From contig NZ_WVNW01000004.1 of NCBI RefSeq assembly GCF_013179285.1, forward strand, positions 1-64,000: 64,000 nt of DNA, in the 5' to 3' direction. The stretch's first letter is position 1, and every line of letters begins with the position of its first letter. Positions 28,070-37,116 of this stretch are shown here, piece by piece. The notes beneath the pieces are model-generated. The model was not told the DNA's origin and did no database searches. It saw nothing but the letters and a program-made list of their open reading frames with translations. The position numbers were made by a program, and so were the translations under genes. The stretch is from Roseobacter sp. HKCCD6576-2 (GTDB lineage Bacteria; Pseudomonadota; Alphaproteobacteria; Rhodobacterales; Rhodobacteraceae).

Positions 28070-29020
28070 ATGACCAAACCGCCCCTTACGCTCTATCTCG
28101 CCGCCCCGCGCGGGTTCTGCGCCGGTGTCGACCGGGCGATCAAAATCGTCGAAATGGCGCTCGGGAAATGGGGCGCGCCGGTTTATGTGCGCCATGAGAT
28201 CGTCCATAACAAATTCGTCGTCGATGACCTTCGCGCCAAGGGTGCCGTGTTCGTCGAAGAATTAGACGAATGCCCCGATGACCGCCCGGTGATTTTCTCG
28301 GCTCATGGCGTACCGAAGGCCGTCCCCGCAGAGGCTTCGCGCCGCGAGATGGTGTTTGTCGATGCCACCTGCCCGCTGGTTTCCAAAGTGCATATCGAGG
28401 CGGAACGCCACCACGCCAACGGGTTGCAAATGGTGATGATCGGCCATGAGGGCCACCCCGAAACCGTCGGCACCATGGGGCAACTGCCGCCCGGCGAGGT
28501 GATCCTGGTGGAAACGGTCGCAGATGTCGCCGAGATCACACCGCGTGATCCAGAGAAACTGGCTTTCATCACCCAGACCACGCTCAGCGTGGATGACACG
28601 GCCGAGGTTGTCGCGGCCTTGCAGGCCCGCTTCCCCGCCATTATCGGGCCGCATAAGGAAGACATCTGCTACGCTACGACCAACCGGCAAGAGGCGGTCA
28701 AAGCAATGGCGCCGAAAGCTGACGCCATGCTGGTGGTCGGTGCGCCAAACTCCTCCAATTCCAAACGCCTGGTCGAGGTCGGCGCGCGGGCAGGTTGCGA
28801 CTATGCCCAGCTTGTCCAGCGCGCGACTGATATCGACTGGCGGGCGCTGGACGGGATCACCTCGATCGGGATCACAGCCGGCGCGTCGGCCCCGGAACTT
28901 CTGGTCAACGAGGTGATCGACGCCTTCCGCGCGCGATATGACGTCTCGGTCGATCAAGTCGAGACGGCTGTCGAAAATGTCGAATTCAAGGTCCCAAGGG
29001 TCTTGCGCGAACCGGCCTAA
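28070..29020 (+). CDS. ispH: 4-hydroxy-3-methylbut-2-enyl diphosphate reductase
   Basis: The 316-aa Fe-S enzyme makes IPP and DMAPP in the last step of the MEP isoprenoid pathway. The three cluster cysteines are Cys17 ([11 protein letters not shown]), Cys101 (DATCPLV) and Cys200 ([10 protein letters not shown]). ATG 28070 has CGGAGG 5 bases upstream; ATG 28055 in the same frame is less likely. With ispE (53805-54638) and the polyprenyl synthase (55697-56698) it covers several isoprenoid steps in this window. Confidence 0.97.
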   Translation: MTKPPLTLYLAAPRGFCAGVDRAIKIVEMALGKWGAPVYVRHEIVHNKFVVDDLRAKGAVFVEELDECPDDRPVIFSAHGVPKAVPAEASRREMVFVDATCPLVSKVHIEAERHHANGLQMVMIGHEGHPETVGTMGQLPPGEVILVETVADVAEITPRDPEKLAFITQTTLSVDDTAEVVAALQARFPAIIGPHKEDICYATTNRQEAVKAMAPKADAMLVVGAPNSSNSKRLVEVGARAGCDYAQLVQRATDIDWRALDGITSIGITAGASAPELLVNEVIDAFRARYDVSVDQVETAVENVEFKVPRVLREPA

Positions 29021-29065
29021 ATCGGCTCTCCTTCGCGGATACCTCTGCGGAAGGATGCGCGCACC

Positions 29066-29680
29066 ATGATTTCTCTACAGTTTCTCGTCACCGCTTTCGT
29101 CGTTGTCATCGCCCCGGGCACCGGCGTGATCTACACGCTGGCCCTTGGCCTTGGCCAAGGTCGGCGCGCCGCGATTTCGGCGGCCTTTGGCTGCACGCTT
29201 GGGATCGTGCCGCATTTGCTCGCCGCCACGCTTGGCCTCGCCGCGCTCTTGCACACCTCGGCGCTGCTCTTCCAGGTGGTGAAGTTCGCCGGGGTCGCCT
29301 ATCTGCTCTATCTCGCCTGGCAGGCCCTGAAATCCGATGGCGCGCTCGCGATCCGCGAAGAAGCAAAACCCGAAAATCTCTGGCGCATCGCCCGGCGTGG
29401 CGCTTTGATCAACATCTTGAACCCCAAGCTTTCGATCTTCTTCCTGGCACTCTTGCCGCCGTTTCTCTCCGGCAATCCCGCCAGCGCGACAGCGGAAATG
29501 GCGCTGCTCGGGGCGATCTTCATGGCACTCACCTTCGCCGTCTTCCTGCTCTATGGCGTCTTCGCGGCGGCAGCGCGCAGTTGGATCTTGGGCAGCGCCC
29601 GGGTCATGCGCTGGCTCAACCGCAGCTTCGCCGGCATTTTTGCACTTTTGGCGGGTCGCTTGGCGTTTGAGCGGGCTTGA
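29066..29680 (+). CDS. LysE family exporter
   Basis: The 204-aa protein has about six membrane spans and the family pattern APGTGVIYTLALGLGQGRRA at the N-terminus with ALINILNPKLSIFFLALLP mid-protein. It differs from the two LysE copies at 20-21 kb, which carry SPGPATL, so it is not a recent duplicate. Substrate unknown. It lies 45 bases after ispH. Confidence 0.9.
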   Translation: MISLQFLVTAFVVVIAPGTGVIYTLALGLGQGRRAAISAAFGCTLGIVPHLLAATLGLAALLHTSALLFQVVKFAGVAYLLYLAWQALKSDGALAIREEAKPENLWRIARRGALINILNPKLSIFFLALLPPFLSGNPASATAEMALLGAIFMALTFAVFLLYGVFAAAARSWILGSARVMRWLNRSFAGIFALLAGRLAFERA

Positions 29681-29755
29681 ACCAGGCCCTAGGCTGAACG
29701 GTTTTCTGACAAACGGCCCTTGCCGAGCGCAACCGGCTTGGGCAGAACCCTGGCT

Positions 29756-30208
29756 ATGATGCGTATTCCTCCCTCCGCCCTGATCCTCGGGCTTGCCGGG
29801 CTGATCCCCTTTCTGTGGGGCGCGGCCACTTTGGCGAGCCCCGCGCTCCAGGGTTGGTCGGTGCGCAGCCTTGGCCCCGCCCTTACCGGCCCGTTTGTGC
29901 TGCAAAGCTATGGGATCGTGATCCTTTGCTTCATGTCTGGCACGCTTTGGGGCTTTGCCACACGTGCGGCGGGAGCCGTCGCGGCCAGCGGCTATGCGCT
30001 CTCTACCCTGCCCGCGCTTTGGGCGTTCTTCATGGCTGGCGGCAATCCAAACACGGCCGCAGTAGCGCTTTTGGCCGGGTTCATCGCGCTGCTGCCGCTC
30101 GATTACATGTTTTGGCGACAAGAGCTTGCACCGCAATGGTGGATGCGTTTGCGTCTGATCCTGACCGCTGTTGTCGTGGTTTGTCTCGGGATCGGGGTCG
30201 TCACATGA
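29756..30208 (+). CDS. DUF3429 membrane protein
   Basis: The 150-aa protein has about five hydrophobic segments and the DUF3429 pattern: SALILGLAGLIPF, QSYGIVILCFMSGTLWGF and LLPLDYMFWRQ. Function unknown. No clear ribosome binding site is present before ATG 29756 or ATG 29759. Its stop overlaps the ATG of the next gene (ATGA), starting a tight four-gene chain: DUF3429, methyltransferase, rnhA, TRIC. Confidence 0.87.
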   Translation: MMRIPPSALILGLAGLIPFLWGAATLASPALQGWSVRSLGPALTGPFVLQSYGIVILCFMSGTLWGFATRAAGAVAASGYALSTLPALWAFFMAGGNPNTAAVALLAGFIALLPLDYMFWRQELAPQWWMRLRLILTAVVVVCLGIGVVT

Positions 30209-30792
30209 GCGATCAGGGGACGATTGATGCCTATGATGCGCGGGCTGCGAGCTATGCCGCCTTGGACATCAACGACGCGCAGACCGAAAGCCTCCGGGCT
30301 TTTCTTGCCTGCCTGCCTGCGGGTGGGACGATCCTTGATCTTGGATGCGGCCCCGGTTTGCAAGCCAAAGCCATGCAAGATGCGGGGTTCGCGGTCATCG
30401 GCTTGGATGCCACCCCCGCCTTTGTCACCGCGGCGCAATCCGTTGGCATCGACGCCCGGCTCGGCACCTTCGACGATGTGACCGAAACCGAGGCGTATGA
30501 CGGGATCTGGGCGAGCTTCAGCTTGCTTCATGCGCCGCGCGCCGATTTCCCGCGCCATCTCACCGCGCTGGCGAAAGCGCTCCGGCCAGGTGGCTATCTC
30601 TATCTGGGCATGAAACTCGGCACCGGCGAAGGGCGCGATGCTTTGGGCAGGTTCTACAGCTATTACTCCGAAACCGAATTGCGCACAGCCTTGGAGGGCC
30701 TCGGCTTGACCGTATCGGATGTCACAACCGGGACTGGCACGGGCCTTGCGGGCACGACAGACCCCTTCATCTTGATCACCGCCCATGGCTGA
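30205..30792 (+). CDS. Class I SAM-dependent methyltransferase
   Basis: The 195-aa protein has motif [37 protein letters not shown] and [12 protein letters not shown]. The frame is open far upstream, but ATG 30205 overlaps the DUF3429 stop and begins the domain correctly. It overlaps rnhA by 8 bases. Substrate unknown. Confidence 0.9.
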   Translation: MSDQGTIDAYDARAASYAALDINDAQTESLRAFLACLPAGGTILDLGCGPGLQAKAMQDAGFAVIGLDATPAFVTAAQSVGIDARLGTFDDVTETEAYDGIWASFSLLHAPRADFPRHLTALAKALRPGGYLYLGMKLGTGEGRDALGRFYSYYSETELRTALEGLGLTVSDVTTGTGTGLAGTTDPFILITAHG

Positions 30793-31240
30793 GCTTTTCG
30801 CCTATACCGACGGCGCTTGTTCAGGCAATCCCGGCCCCGGAGGCTGGGGCGCTTTGCTCATCGCGAGGGACGGTGAACGCGTGGTCAAAACCCGTGAGCT
30901 AAAGGGCGGCGAGGTTGAGACCACCAACAACCGCATGGAGCTTCTCGCCGCGATCCACGCGCTGGAAGCATTGGAACGCCCGTCCTCGCTGACCGTCGTC
31001 ACCGACAGCGCCTATGTCAAAGGCGGCATTACCGCCTGGCTGCACAACTGGAAGCGTAACAACTGGCGCACTGCGACGAAAAAGCCGGTGAAAAACGAAG
31101 ACCTCTGGCGCCGCCTCGATGCTGCCAATGCGCGCCATCAGGTGACGTGGGAATGGGTCAAAGGCCATGCGGGTCACCCCGAAAACGAACGCGCAGACGA
31201 ACTGGCCCGCGCGGGTATGGCGCCGTTCAAACCCAAATGA
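30785..31240 (+). CDS. rnhA: Ribonuclease HI
   Basis: The 151-aa enzyme degrades RNA in RNA-DNA hybrids. The four catalytic acids are in [34 protein letters not shown] and NERADELAR, and the basic handle [16 protein letters not shown] is present. The start lies inside the preceding methyltransferase gene and its stop overlaps the TRIC start. Confidence 0.97.
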   Translation: MAELFAYTDGACSGNPGPGGWGALLIARDGERVVKTRELKGGEVETTNNRMELLAAIHALEALERPSSLTVVTDSAYVKGGITAWLHNWKRNNWRTATKKPVKNEDLWRRLDAANARHQVTWEWVKGHAGHPENERADELARAGMAPFKPK

Positions 31241-31854
31241 TCGCGACGCTCGATTATATGTCCGTGGCGATTTTCGCACTGACCGGCGCGCTGGTGGCCT
31301 CGCGCGCACAACTCGATATCATTGGGTTCTTCTTCGTCGCCTGCCTCACCGCGGTCGGCGGCGGTACAATCCGCGATCTCCTGCTCAACCGCGATCCGGT
31401 CTTTTGGCTCGCCGATCCGACTTATCTCGGCATCGCCTGCATCGCCGCGTTGATCGTGTTCTTCACCGCTCATCTGTTCGAAAGCCGCTATAAGCTGATC
31501 CTCTGGCTCGACGCCGCTGCCCTCGCTGTTGCGGTCGCCGCAGGTGTCAGCGTTGCCATCGCGATGGATCAATCTGCCCCAATTGTTCTCGTAATGGGCG
31601 TGGCAACAGGCACGCTTGGCGGACTCATGCGCGATGTGGTCTGCAACGAGTTACCTTTGGTTCTGAAACAGGGGGAGCTTTATGTCACGGCCGCCTTCGC
31701 GGGGGCGGGTGCGGCGCTGATCACGCCTCTGGCAACGCCCCATTCACTCGCCCCAATCATCGCCTGCATCGCGACCTGTTTCGCCCTGCGCGCCGGCTCA
31801 CTGGCCTTCGGATGGCGCTTGCCGGTCTACAAACCGCGCCCGCCGAAATCGTAA
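31237..31854 (+). CDS. Trimeric intracellular cation (TRIC) channel family protein
   Basis: The 205-aa protein has seven predicted spans arranged as two repeats, each with a glycine-rich helix: [11 protein letters not shown] and [11 protein letters not shown], the UPF0126/TRIC signature. Prokaryotic TRIC proteins form trimeric potassium-permeable channels; the physiological role is unclear. ATG 31237 overlaps the rnhA stop. About 100 non-coding bases separate it from the convergent fmt operon. Confidence 0.9.
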   Translation: MIATLDYMSVAIFALTGALVASRAQLDIIGFFFVACLTAVGGGTIRDLLLNRDPVFWLADPTYLGIACIAALIVFFTAHLFESRYKLILWLDAAALAVAVAAGVSVAIAMDQSAPIVLVMGVATGTLGGLMRDVVCNELPLVLKQGELYVTAAFAGAGAALITPLATPHSLAPIIACIATCFALRAGSLAFGWRLPVYKPRPPKS

Positions 31855-31956
31855 GATCGCTCAAGAGCCCGCCTGCGGACCACACCGCCCGACAGATCGC
31901 CGCCCGAACCAAAGACAGCGCGCCGAAGGCGCTCAATTTGGCAACGGGCGCAGGGC

Positions 31957-32217
31957 TTACTTCCGCCGATTTCGCCGCCGATTGGCCCATTCCGTCGGGA
32001 TCAAGATCAGCGCCGCAGCCGAGCCGATAATGGCGTCCACCCCGGGCCGCCCGAAGCTCAGCCCGAAAAGCGAGCGCAGGAAAAACAACATCAGCACGGC
32101 GCCGAACGCGATCAGGACTGACGGGATCAGCCCGTTATGCGTCCAGCCCCATTTCTCGAACAGATAAGCCACGATCCCTGCGATCATCAGCGAGCCGAAA
32201 AACGAAAACAGAATCAT
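31957..32217 (-). CDS. Small membrane protein of unknown function
   Basis: The 86-aa protein has about three hydrophobic segments and a very basic end (NRRRNRRK). I recognise no family. Its start overlaps the fmt stop by 4 bases, which supports it as the last gene of the deformylase-fmt operon. Confidence 0.65.
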   Translation of the reverse strand: MILFSFFGSLMIAGIVAYLFEKWGWTHNGLIPSVLIAFGAVLMLFFLRSLFGLSFGRPGVDAIIGSAAALILIPTEWANRRRNRRK

Positions 32218-33128
32218 CTGATCTCTCCCAAAACCACGCCCGGCGATACCGAGGTGCCACGCAGAAACGCTGCGGCGTCTTGCCGAGCTCGACCCTCAGC
32301 CTGAAGCTCCAATATCTCGACCGCGCCGTTGCCGCAGGCCACGCGCAACCCCTCCAACACCTCACCTGGGCCACCATCACCCGTCGCCACCCGGCTCCGC
32401 AAGAGTTTGATCCGCCGCCCGTCCAGCATCGTCCACGCGCCCGGAAAGGGTGACAGCCCTCGGATCAACCGATCCACCTCAACGGCCGGTTGGCCCCAAT
32501 CAATACGCGCCTCGGCCTTGTCGATCTTCGCGGCATAGGTCACGCCGTCTTCAGGCTGCACCTCTGGCGTCAACGTCTCCAAACCAGCCAGCGCATCGAC
32601 AATCGCCTCGGCCCCCAGAGCACTCAACCGATCATGCAATGCGCCGGTGGTCTCTTCCGCCTCAATCGGCACAGCCCGGCGCAACAAAACCGGCCCGGTA
32701 TCCAGGCCCGCCTCCATCTGCATGATGCAAACCCCGGTTTCCGCATCACCCGCCATAATCGCCCGGTGGATCGGAGCCGCCCCGCGCCAGCGCGGCAAGA
32801 GGCTGGCGTGGATATTCAGGCACCCATGCGTCGGCGCGTCCAACACCGCCTGCGGCAGGATCAGCCCATAGGCCACAACAACGGCGACCTCCGCGTCCAA
32901 AGCCGCAAACTCCGCCTGCGCTTCTGCAGATTTCAGCGAGACCGGATGCCGAACAGGCAGCCCAAGCACGTCCGCCCGCGCCTGGACCGGCGAAGGTCGG
33001 TCTTTCTTGCCCCGCCCCGCCGGGCGCGGCGGCTGGCAATAGACCGCGACGATCTCGTGGCCCGCCGTCACCAAAGCGTCCAACACCGGCACTGAGAAAT
33101 CCGGCGTTCCCATAAACACGATCTTCAC
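32214..33128 (-). CDS. fmt: Methionyl-tRNA formyltransferase
   Basis: The 304-aa enzyme formylates initiator Met-tRNA. It opens [19 protein letters not shown] and has the catalytic block [21 protein letters not shown] in the NIHASLLP form. The C-terminal OB-like domain is present. Its start overlaps the third deformylase gene. Formylation and deformylation are thus encoded as one unit. Confidence 0.97.
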   Translation of the reverse strand: MKIVFMGTPDFSVPVLDALVTAGHEIVAVYCQPPRPAGRGKKDRPSPVQARADVLGLPVRHPVSLKSAEAQAEFAALDAEVAVVVAYGLILPQAVLDAPTHGCLNIHASLLPRWRGAAPIHRAIMAGDAETGVCIMQMEAGLDTGPVLLRRAVPIEAEETTGALHDRLSALGAEAIVDALAGLETLTPEVQPEDGVTYAAKIDKAEARIDWGQPAVEVDRLIRGLSPFPGAWTMLDGRRIKLLRSRVATGDGGPGEVLEGLRVACGNGAVEILELQAEGRARQDAAAFLRGTSVSPGVVLGEIR

Positions 33129-33619
33129 GCGCGCTTCCTCGCCTTCTTCACCAACATGTCCCGTTTCACCCGGCTCAGCCGGTCAAAATACATCCGGCCA
33201 TTCAGATGGTCGATCTGATGTTGAACGCTGGTCGCCCAGAGGCCCACCAAATCTTTGCGCACCCGGATACCCGCGCCGTCCATATAGCTGACCGTCACCG
33301 CCCGGGGCCGTTTGATCTCGGCCTGCACGCCGGGCAGGTTGGGGCTGGCCTCCACATGGGGCCGCAACTCCACACTGGCGCGCAAAATCTCCGGGTTGGC
33401 CATGCGGATTGCCTTGCCCCGCTCATCAGACGCATCAACGACCGCAAGGCGCAACATCACGCCGATCTGCGGTGCGGCCAGACCAACGCCCGGCATCGCG
33501 TCCATGGTCTCAACCATATCATCCCAAATCGCACGGACCTCGTCCGTCACGGCCTCAACCGGGTCGCACACGGTCTGCAACCGCTTGTCCGGCCACATCA
33601 CGAAGGGCTTAGCTGGCAT
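33125..33619 (-). CDS. Peptide deformylase-like protein with altered active site
   Basis: The 164-aa protein has the deformylase fold and intact motif 1 (GVGLAAPQ). Motif 2, normally EGCLS, is EASPN, so the metal-ligand Cys is Ser92. Motif 3, normally HExDH, is HQIDH (134-138), with the catalytic Glu replaced by Gln135. It probably cannot hydrolyse formyl-Met peptides as usual. Because reading frame and operon overlaps (11 bases with the upstream def, 4 with fmt) are kept, it looks selected, perhaps for substrate binding or regulation. Confidence 0.88.
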   Translation of the reverse strand: MPAKPFVMWPDKRLQTVCDPVEAVTDEVRAIWDDMVETMDAMPGVGLAAPQIGVMLRLAVVDASDERGKAIRMANPEILRASVELRPHVEASPNLPGVQAEIKRPRAVTVSYMDGAGIRVRKDLVGLWATSVQHQIDHLNGRMYFDRLSRVKRDMLVKKARKRA

Positions 33620-34094
33620 AGTCTGCCTCCAATGCCCGCCGCGCCTCGGAAGACACCCGATCGAACGTCACGATGCCATCCAGATGATCATATTCATGCT
33701 GCGCACAAATGGCCGCGAACCCATCCAGGCGCTCTTCGCGTACCGCGCCTGTCTCGTCTGTCCAGCGCAGGACAATCCAGTCCGCCCGCGTCACATCGGC
33801 GGTCACACCGGGGATCGACAAACACCCCTCCGGCCCCGTCACAACCGTCTCAGACCGCGCCACAATCTCGGGGTTGATATAGACCGGCGGATCTCGATCC
33901 CCATCTTTCCAACCCACATCCATAACGAAGAGTCGCTGCAAAACACCGATCTGCGGCGCCGCCAGGCCACGCCCCGGCGCGGCATACATCGTCTCGAGCA
34001 TATCGGTCGCCAAATCCGAAACATCACCCGAAACCGGCGCACAGACCTTGCTGAGGCGCGGATCAGGCCAGAGCAGGATGGGCAACAGGCTCAC
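33609..34094 (-). CDS. def: Peptide deformylase, second copy
   Basis: The 161-aa metallo-hydrolase has GRGLAAPQ, EGCLSIPGV with Cys91, and QHEYDH with His133, Glu134 and His137, so all catalytic and metal residues are present. It removes the formyl group from nascent proteins. The Arg in GRGLAAPQ replaces the usual Ile/Val. Its start overlaps the canonical def stop by 4 bases. Confidence 0.93.
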   Translation of the reverse strand: MSLLPILLWPDPRLSKVCAPVSGDVSDLATDMLETMYAAPGRGLAAPQIGVLQRLFVMDVGWKDGDRDPPVYINPEIVARSETVVTGPEGCLSIPGVTADVTRADWIVLRWTDETGAVREERLDGFAAICAQHEYDHLDGIVTFDRVSSEARRALEADYAS

Positions 34095-34615
34095 GCCTTC
34101 TCCCGCGCCAACTCGCGCTTTAGTTTGACCATTTTCCGGGTGATCATCTGCCGCTTCAGCGGGCGCAGATAATCGATGAAGAGCTTACCGTCCAAATGGT
34201 CGATCTCATGCTGCACGCAGGTCGCCCAGAGCCCGTCAAAGGTCTCGCTCTGCGCCGCGCCGTCGCGGTCCATCCATTCGACAGTTACCTCTGCCGGGCG
34301 CTCCACATCGGCATAAATCTCGGGGATTGAGAGACAGCCCTCTTCATAGACGTTCCGCTCATCTGAGCTTGCCACCACAACCGGGTTGAACATCGCCAGC
34401 GGCCGGGGCTCCGCGCCTTCTTCCTTGATGCAATCAAGTACGATCAACCGACGTCCAATACCCACTTGTGGCGCCGCCAACCCAATCCCGGGCGCAGCAT
34501 ACATGGTTTCCAACATGTCATCGGCCAGCGCCCGCAGCTCATCGGAGATATCGGGCACCGCGTCGGCCACCTTCTTCAGGCGCGGGTCGGGATGGATCAA
34601 AATAGGACGTTTCAT
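34091..34615 (-). CDS. def: Peptide deformylase, canonical copy
   Basis: The 174-aa enzyme has GIGLAAPQ, EGCLSIPEI with Cys94, and QHEIDH with His136, Glu137 and His140, matching standard type I deformylases. It is first in the five-gene operon def-def-def-like-fmt-membrane protein. The basic C-terminal tail (KMVKLKRELAREKA) resembles the ribosome-binding extension of E. coli Def. Confidence 0.96.
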   Translation of the reverse strand: MKRPILIHPDPRLKKVADAVPDISDELRALADDMLETMYAAPGIGLAAPQVGIGRRLIVLDCIKEEGAEPRPLAMFNPVVVASSDERNVYEEGCLSIPEIYADVERPAEVTVEWMDRDGAAQSETFDGLWATCVQHEIDHLDGKLFIDYLRPLKRQMITRKMVKLKRELAREKA

Positions 34616-34718
34616 GGACAGGGAGATAGGCGATCAGGAGCGCCGGGGCAACGGGCGAGGGGGCAGCCCCCGCTACCTTCGCGCGCCTCCCGGACATATT
34701 TCTGAATCGAAGGCGTGA

Positions 34719-34770
34719 ATGTAACCTTGACGTTACTTATTGTGCGCCTTATGTAACCCAAAGGTTACTT
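34719..34770 (+). promoter_or_regulatory. Paired GTAAC-N6-GTTAC operators
   Basis: Two sites share the same layout: GTAAC at 34721 with GTTAC at 34732, and GTAAC at 34753 with GTTAC at 34764. Each is preceded by AT and followed by TTA, and the two are 32 bases apart, close to three helical turns. They lie just before the membrane-protein/HTH operon, whose regulator is the likely ligand. Confidence 0.65.
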
Positions 34771-34796
34771 AGCGCTCATGTGAAAGGAGCACCTCC

Positions 34797-35204
34797 ATGT
34801 CCAGCAATCCCGTTGCCCGCCTGCGCCTCATCGGCAGCGCCACAATGGTTCTTCTCGCCCTCGCCGCGGTGGGCGCGTCGATCGCCTCGATCGGACCCTC
34901 GGGTCTGACCTGGGCCTGGGTGATCGGCGGTACAGCGATCGCCTATGCCGTGCTGTCGGCGATCATGCATCGGCGTCACCCGGAGGCGGCGGAGGCGGCT
35001 TGGGACGAACAAAACATCGCCGCCCATCGCGACAGCCTCATCTTCGGCTTCTGGGCTGTGCTGGCGGTCTTCCTCTTTTTTCTTGTCCTGGTTCTGACCG
35101 ATCGGCTGGATCCGGCGATGGCGTTCTTCTGGCTCGGACCGGTTCTGGGCGCCGCGCCCTCGGCACATTACCTCGCCTCAATCTTTCGAGGCCGCGCCGA
35201 ATGA
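34797..35204 (+). CDS. Four-span membrane protein paired with an HTH regulator
   Basis: The 135-aa protein has about four hydrophobic segments in two pairs, separated by a polar loop rich in His, Glu and Ala. I recognise no named family. It has a strong ribosome binding site (AAAGGAG, 7 bases before ATG) and its stop overlaps the start of an XRE-type regulator. Similar two-gene units (membrane protein of the DUF2178 kind plus a YozG-like HTH) are widespread, with unclear function. Confidence 0.75.
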   Translation: MSSNPVARLRLIGSATMVLLALAAVGASIASIGPSGLTWAWVIGGTAIAYAVLSAIMHRRHPEAAEAAWDEQNIAAHRDSLIFGFWAVLAVFLFFLVLVLTDRLDPAMAFFWLGPVLGAAPSAHYLASIFRGRAE

Positions 35205-35413
35205 GCGCCAAACTGATCGTGCATCTGAAAGCCCACCGGACCGAGGCTGGCCTGACCCAGGCGGACCTGGCCGAGGCGGTGGGCGTCTCGCGCAAGACCA
35301 TCAACACGATCGAAAACGGCGTCTTTACCCCCTCCACATACCTCGCCCTTTGTCTGGCCGATGAATTGGAGGTCAGCGTGCATGACCTCTTTGCCCTGCC
35401 GGAGGACGACTAG
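35201..35413 (+). CDS. Small Cro/CI-type (XRE) transcriptional regulator
   Basis: The 70-aa protein is almost only a helix-turn-helix: TQADLAEAVGVSRKTINTIENG, here as TQADLAEAVGVS followed by RKTINTIENG, and a C-terminal DELEVSVHDLFAL. Such YozG-like proteins are dimeric repressors. ATG 35201 overlaps the preceding stop (ATGA). The paired operators upstream of the operon suggest it represses itself and the membrane protein. Confidence 0.9.
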   Translation: MSAKLIVHLKAHRTEAGLTQADLAEAVGVSRKTINTIENGVFTPSTYLALCLADELEVSVHDLFALPEDD

Positions 35414-35470
35414 CCCTTGCACCCCGGCACCGCATCGCTAGCTTAGCGCGCGGATATCGGAGGGACAGAC

Positions 35471-36640
35471 ATGTCATTTGACGAGATTATCGATCGCCGT
35501 GGTTCTCATTGCGTGAAATGGGACATGATGGAGCAGCTTTATGGCGTTGACCCGGAAACAGGCATCGCCATGTGGGTCGCCGATATGGATTTCCGCCCAC
35601 CGGCCTGCGTCCAAGATGCCGTGCAAGCGATGGTCGATCATGGCGTCTATGGCTATTTCGGCGATGACAGCAAATACCGGGCCGCCATCTGCTGGTGGAT
35701 GGAAAACCGCCACGGCTGGAAGATCGAGCCGGATTGGATTTTCACCACCCACGGGCTGGTCAACGGCACCGCCATGTGCCTCGACGCATATACGCAGCCG
35801 GGCGATGGCATCGTCTTGATGACCCCGGTTTATCATGCTTTCGCCAAAGTAATCCGCGCGGCGGGTCGGGAGCTTGTCGAATGCGAAATGATCAATGTCG
35901 ATGGCCGGTATGAATTGAACATCGACGCGTGGGATGCGCAGATGACGGGCAATGAGCGGATGCTGATCCTCTGCTCACCGCATAACCCAGGCGGGCGGGT
36001 CTGGACCCGCGCCGAGCTGCAGGCGCTGGCTGCCTTTGCGAAGCGGCATGAACTCCTGATCGTCTCCGACGAGATCCACCACGACCTGGTCATGCCTGGC
36101 CATGCACATATCCCGATGGCACAGATCGAAGGCATCACCGACCGGCTGATCATGATGACGGCGGTCACCAAGACCTTCAACATCGCGGGCTCCCATGTGG
36201 GCAATGTGATCATCGAAGACCCCGACCTGCGGGCGCAGTTTGCGGCGCGGATGATGGCCATGGGTATGTCGCCGAACTCCTTCGGGCTCTTTATGGCGAC
36301 GGCGGCCTATTCTCCCGCGGGAGCCGAGTGGGTGGATCAACTGATCCCCTATTTGGCCGAAAACGCCCGTATTTTCGACGAAGGCATCAATGCGATTCCG
36401 GGGCTGCATTCGATGGCATTGGAAAGCACCTATCTGGCCTGGGTCGATTTCGCCGGCACCGGGATGGAGATGGCGGAGTTCACCCGCCGCACCGCTAAGG
36501 ATGCGGGGATTGCGGTCAACCATGGACCGACCTTTGGCAAAGGCGGTGAAGACTTCCTCCGCTTCAATATCGCCGCGCCTCGGTCGGTGATCGAGGATGC
36601 GGTACGGCGCATGCAGGCTGCTTTCGGGGACTTGCAGTAG
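35471..36640 (+). CDS. MalY/PatB-type PLP-dependent C-S lyase
   Basis: The 389-aa fold-type I PLP enzyme has the MalY/PatB features: WVADMDFRPP near the N-terminus, SPHNPGGRVW, SDEIHHDL and the PLP lysine in TAVTKTFNIAGSH. Family members act as cystathionine beta-lyases or aminotransferases. ATG has GGAGGG 7 bases upstream. A role in methionine synthesis or sulfur recycling is likely. Confidence 0.9.
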   Translation: MSFDEIIDRRGSHCVKWDMMEQLYGVDPETGIAMWVADMDFRPPACVQDAVQAMVDHGVYGYFGDDSKYRAAICWWMENRHGWKIEPDWIFTTHGLVNGTAMCLDAYTQPGDGIVLMTPVYHAFAKVIRAAGRELVECEMINVDGRYELNIDAWDAQMTGNERMLILCSPHNPGGRVWTRAELQALAAFAKRHELLIVSDEIHHDLVMPGHAHIPMAQIEGITDRLIMMTAVTKTFNIAGSHVGNVIIEDPDLRAQFAARMMAMGMSPNSFGLFMATAAYSPAGAEWVDQLIPYLAENARIFDEGINAIPGLHSMALESTYLAWVDFAGTGMEMAEFTRRTAKDAGIAVNHGPTFGKGGEDFLRFNIAAPRSVIEDAVRRMQAAFGDLQ

Positions 36641-36699
36641 ACACCACAGCGAACCCGCTTACCGAGCTTGCCCAACGCGACGATGGCGTGTTACCCGCG

Positions 36700-37116
36700 T
36701 TATCCGTCGCGCCCCGGTTCGTTCGGATTGCTGGCGAACAACGCAATCTTGTTGCCTTGAGGGTCGCGAAGGTAGCCAACATAAAAGCGCGGTCCATAGG
36801 CATCGCGGAAACCCGGTTGGCCCTCGTCGGAGCCGCCCGCGACAAGTGCGGCGGCGTGGAGGTCACGAACCTGCTGCTGACTGCGTGCCTCGAACGCGAT
36901 CATCACACCGTTTCCAGCCGACGCCGGGTGTCCATCGAAGGGTGTCTTGATGTAGAGGTCCGGCAGAGCGACAGACTGGCTGGGTTGCGTGCGGAGCGTG
37001 CAGCTTAGGCCGTCAGCCCGCTCCTCCAACTCGTAATCAAGCGCTGGCAGGAACGCCGCGTAAAACCGTTTCGCCCGTGCGATGTCATCTGCGCCGATGG
37101 TGACGTAAGCAATCAT
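36700..37116 (-). CDS. VOC (glyoxalase-fold) family protein
   Basis: The 138-aa protein opens MIAYVTIGADDIARAKRFY and ends YLRDPQGNKIALF, the start and finish of a glyoxalase/bleomycin-resistance fold. ATG 37116 has AAAGGA about 9 bases upstream; the frame is open to TTG 37137. Metal-binding residues and substrate are not clear. Repeats just upstream (37142-37183) may be its operator. Confidence 0.87.
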   Translation of the reverse strand: MIAYVTIGADDIARAKRFYAAFLPALDYELEERADGLSCTLRTQPSQSVALPDLYIKTPFDGHPASAGNGVMIAFEARSQQQVRDLHAAALVAGGSDEGQPGFRDAYGPRFYVGYLRDPQGNKIALFASNPNEPGRDG

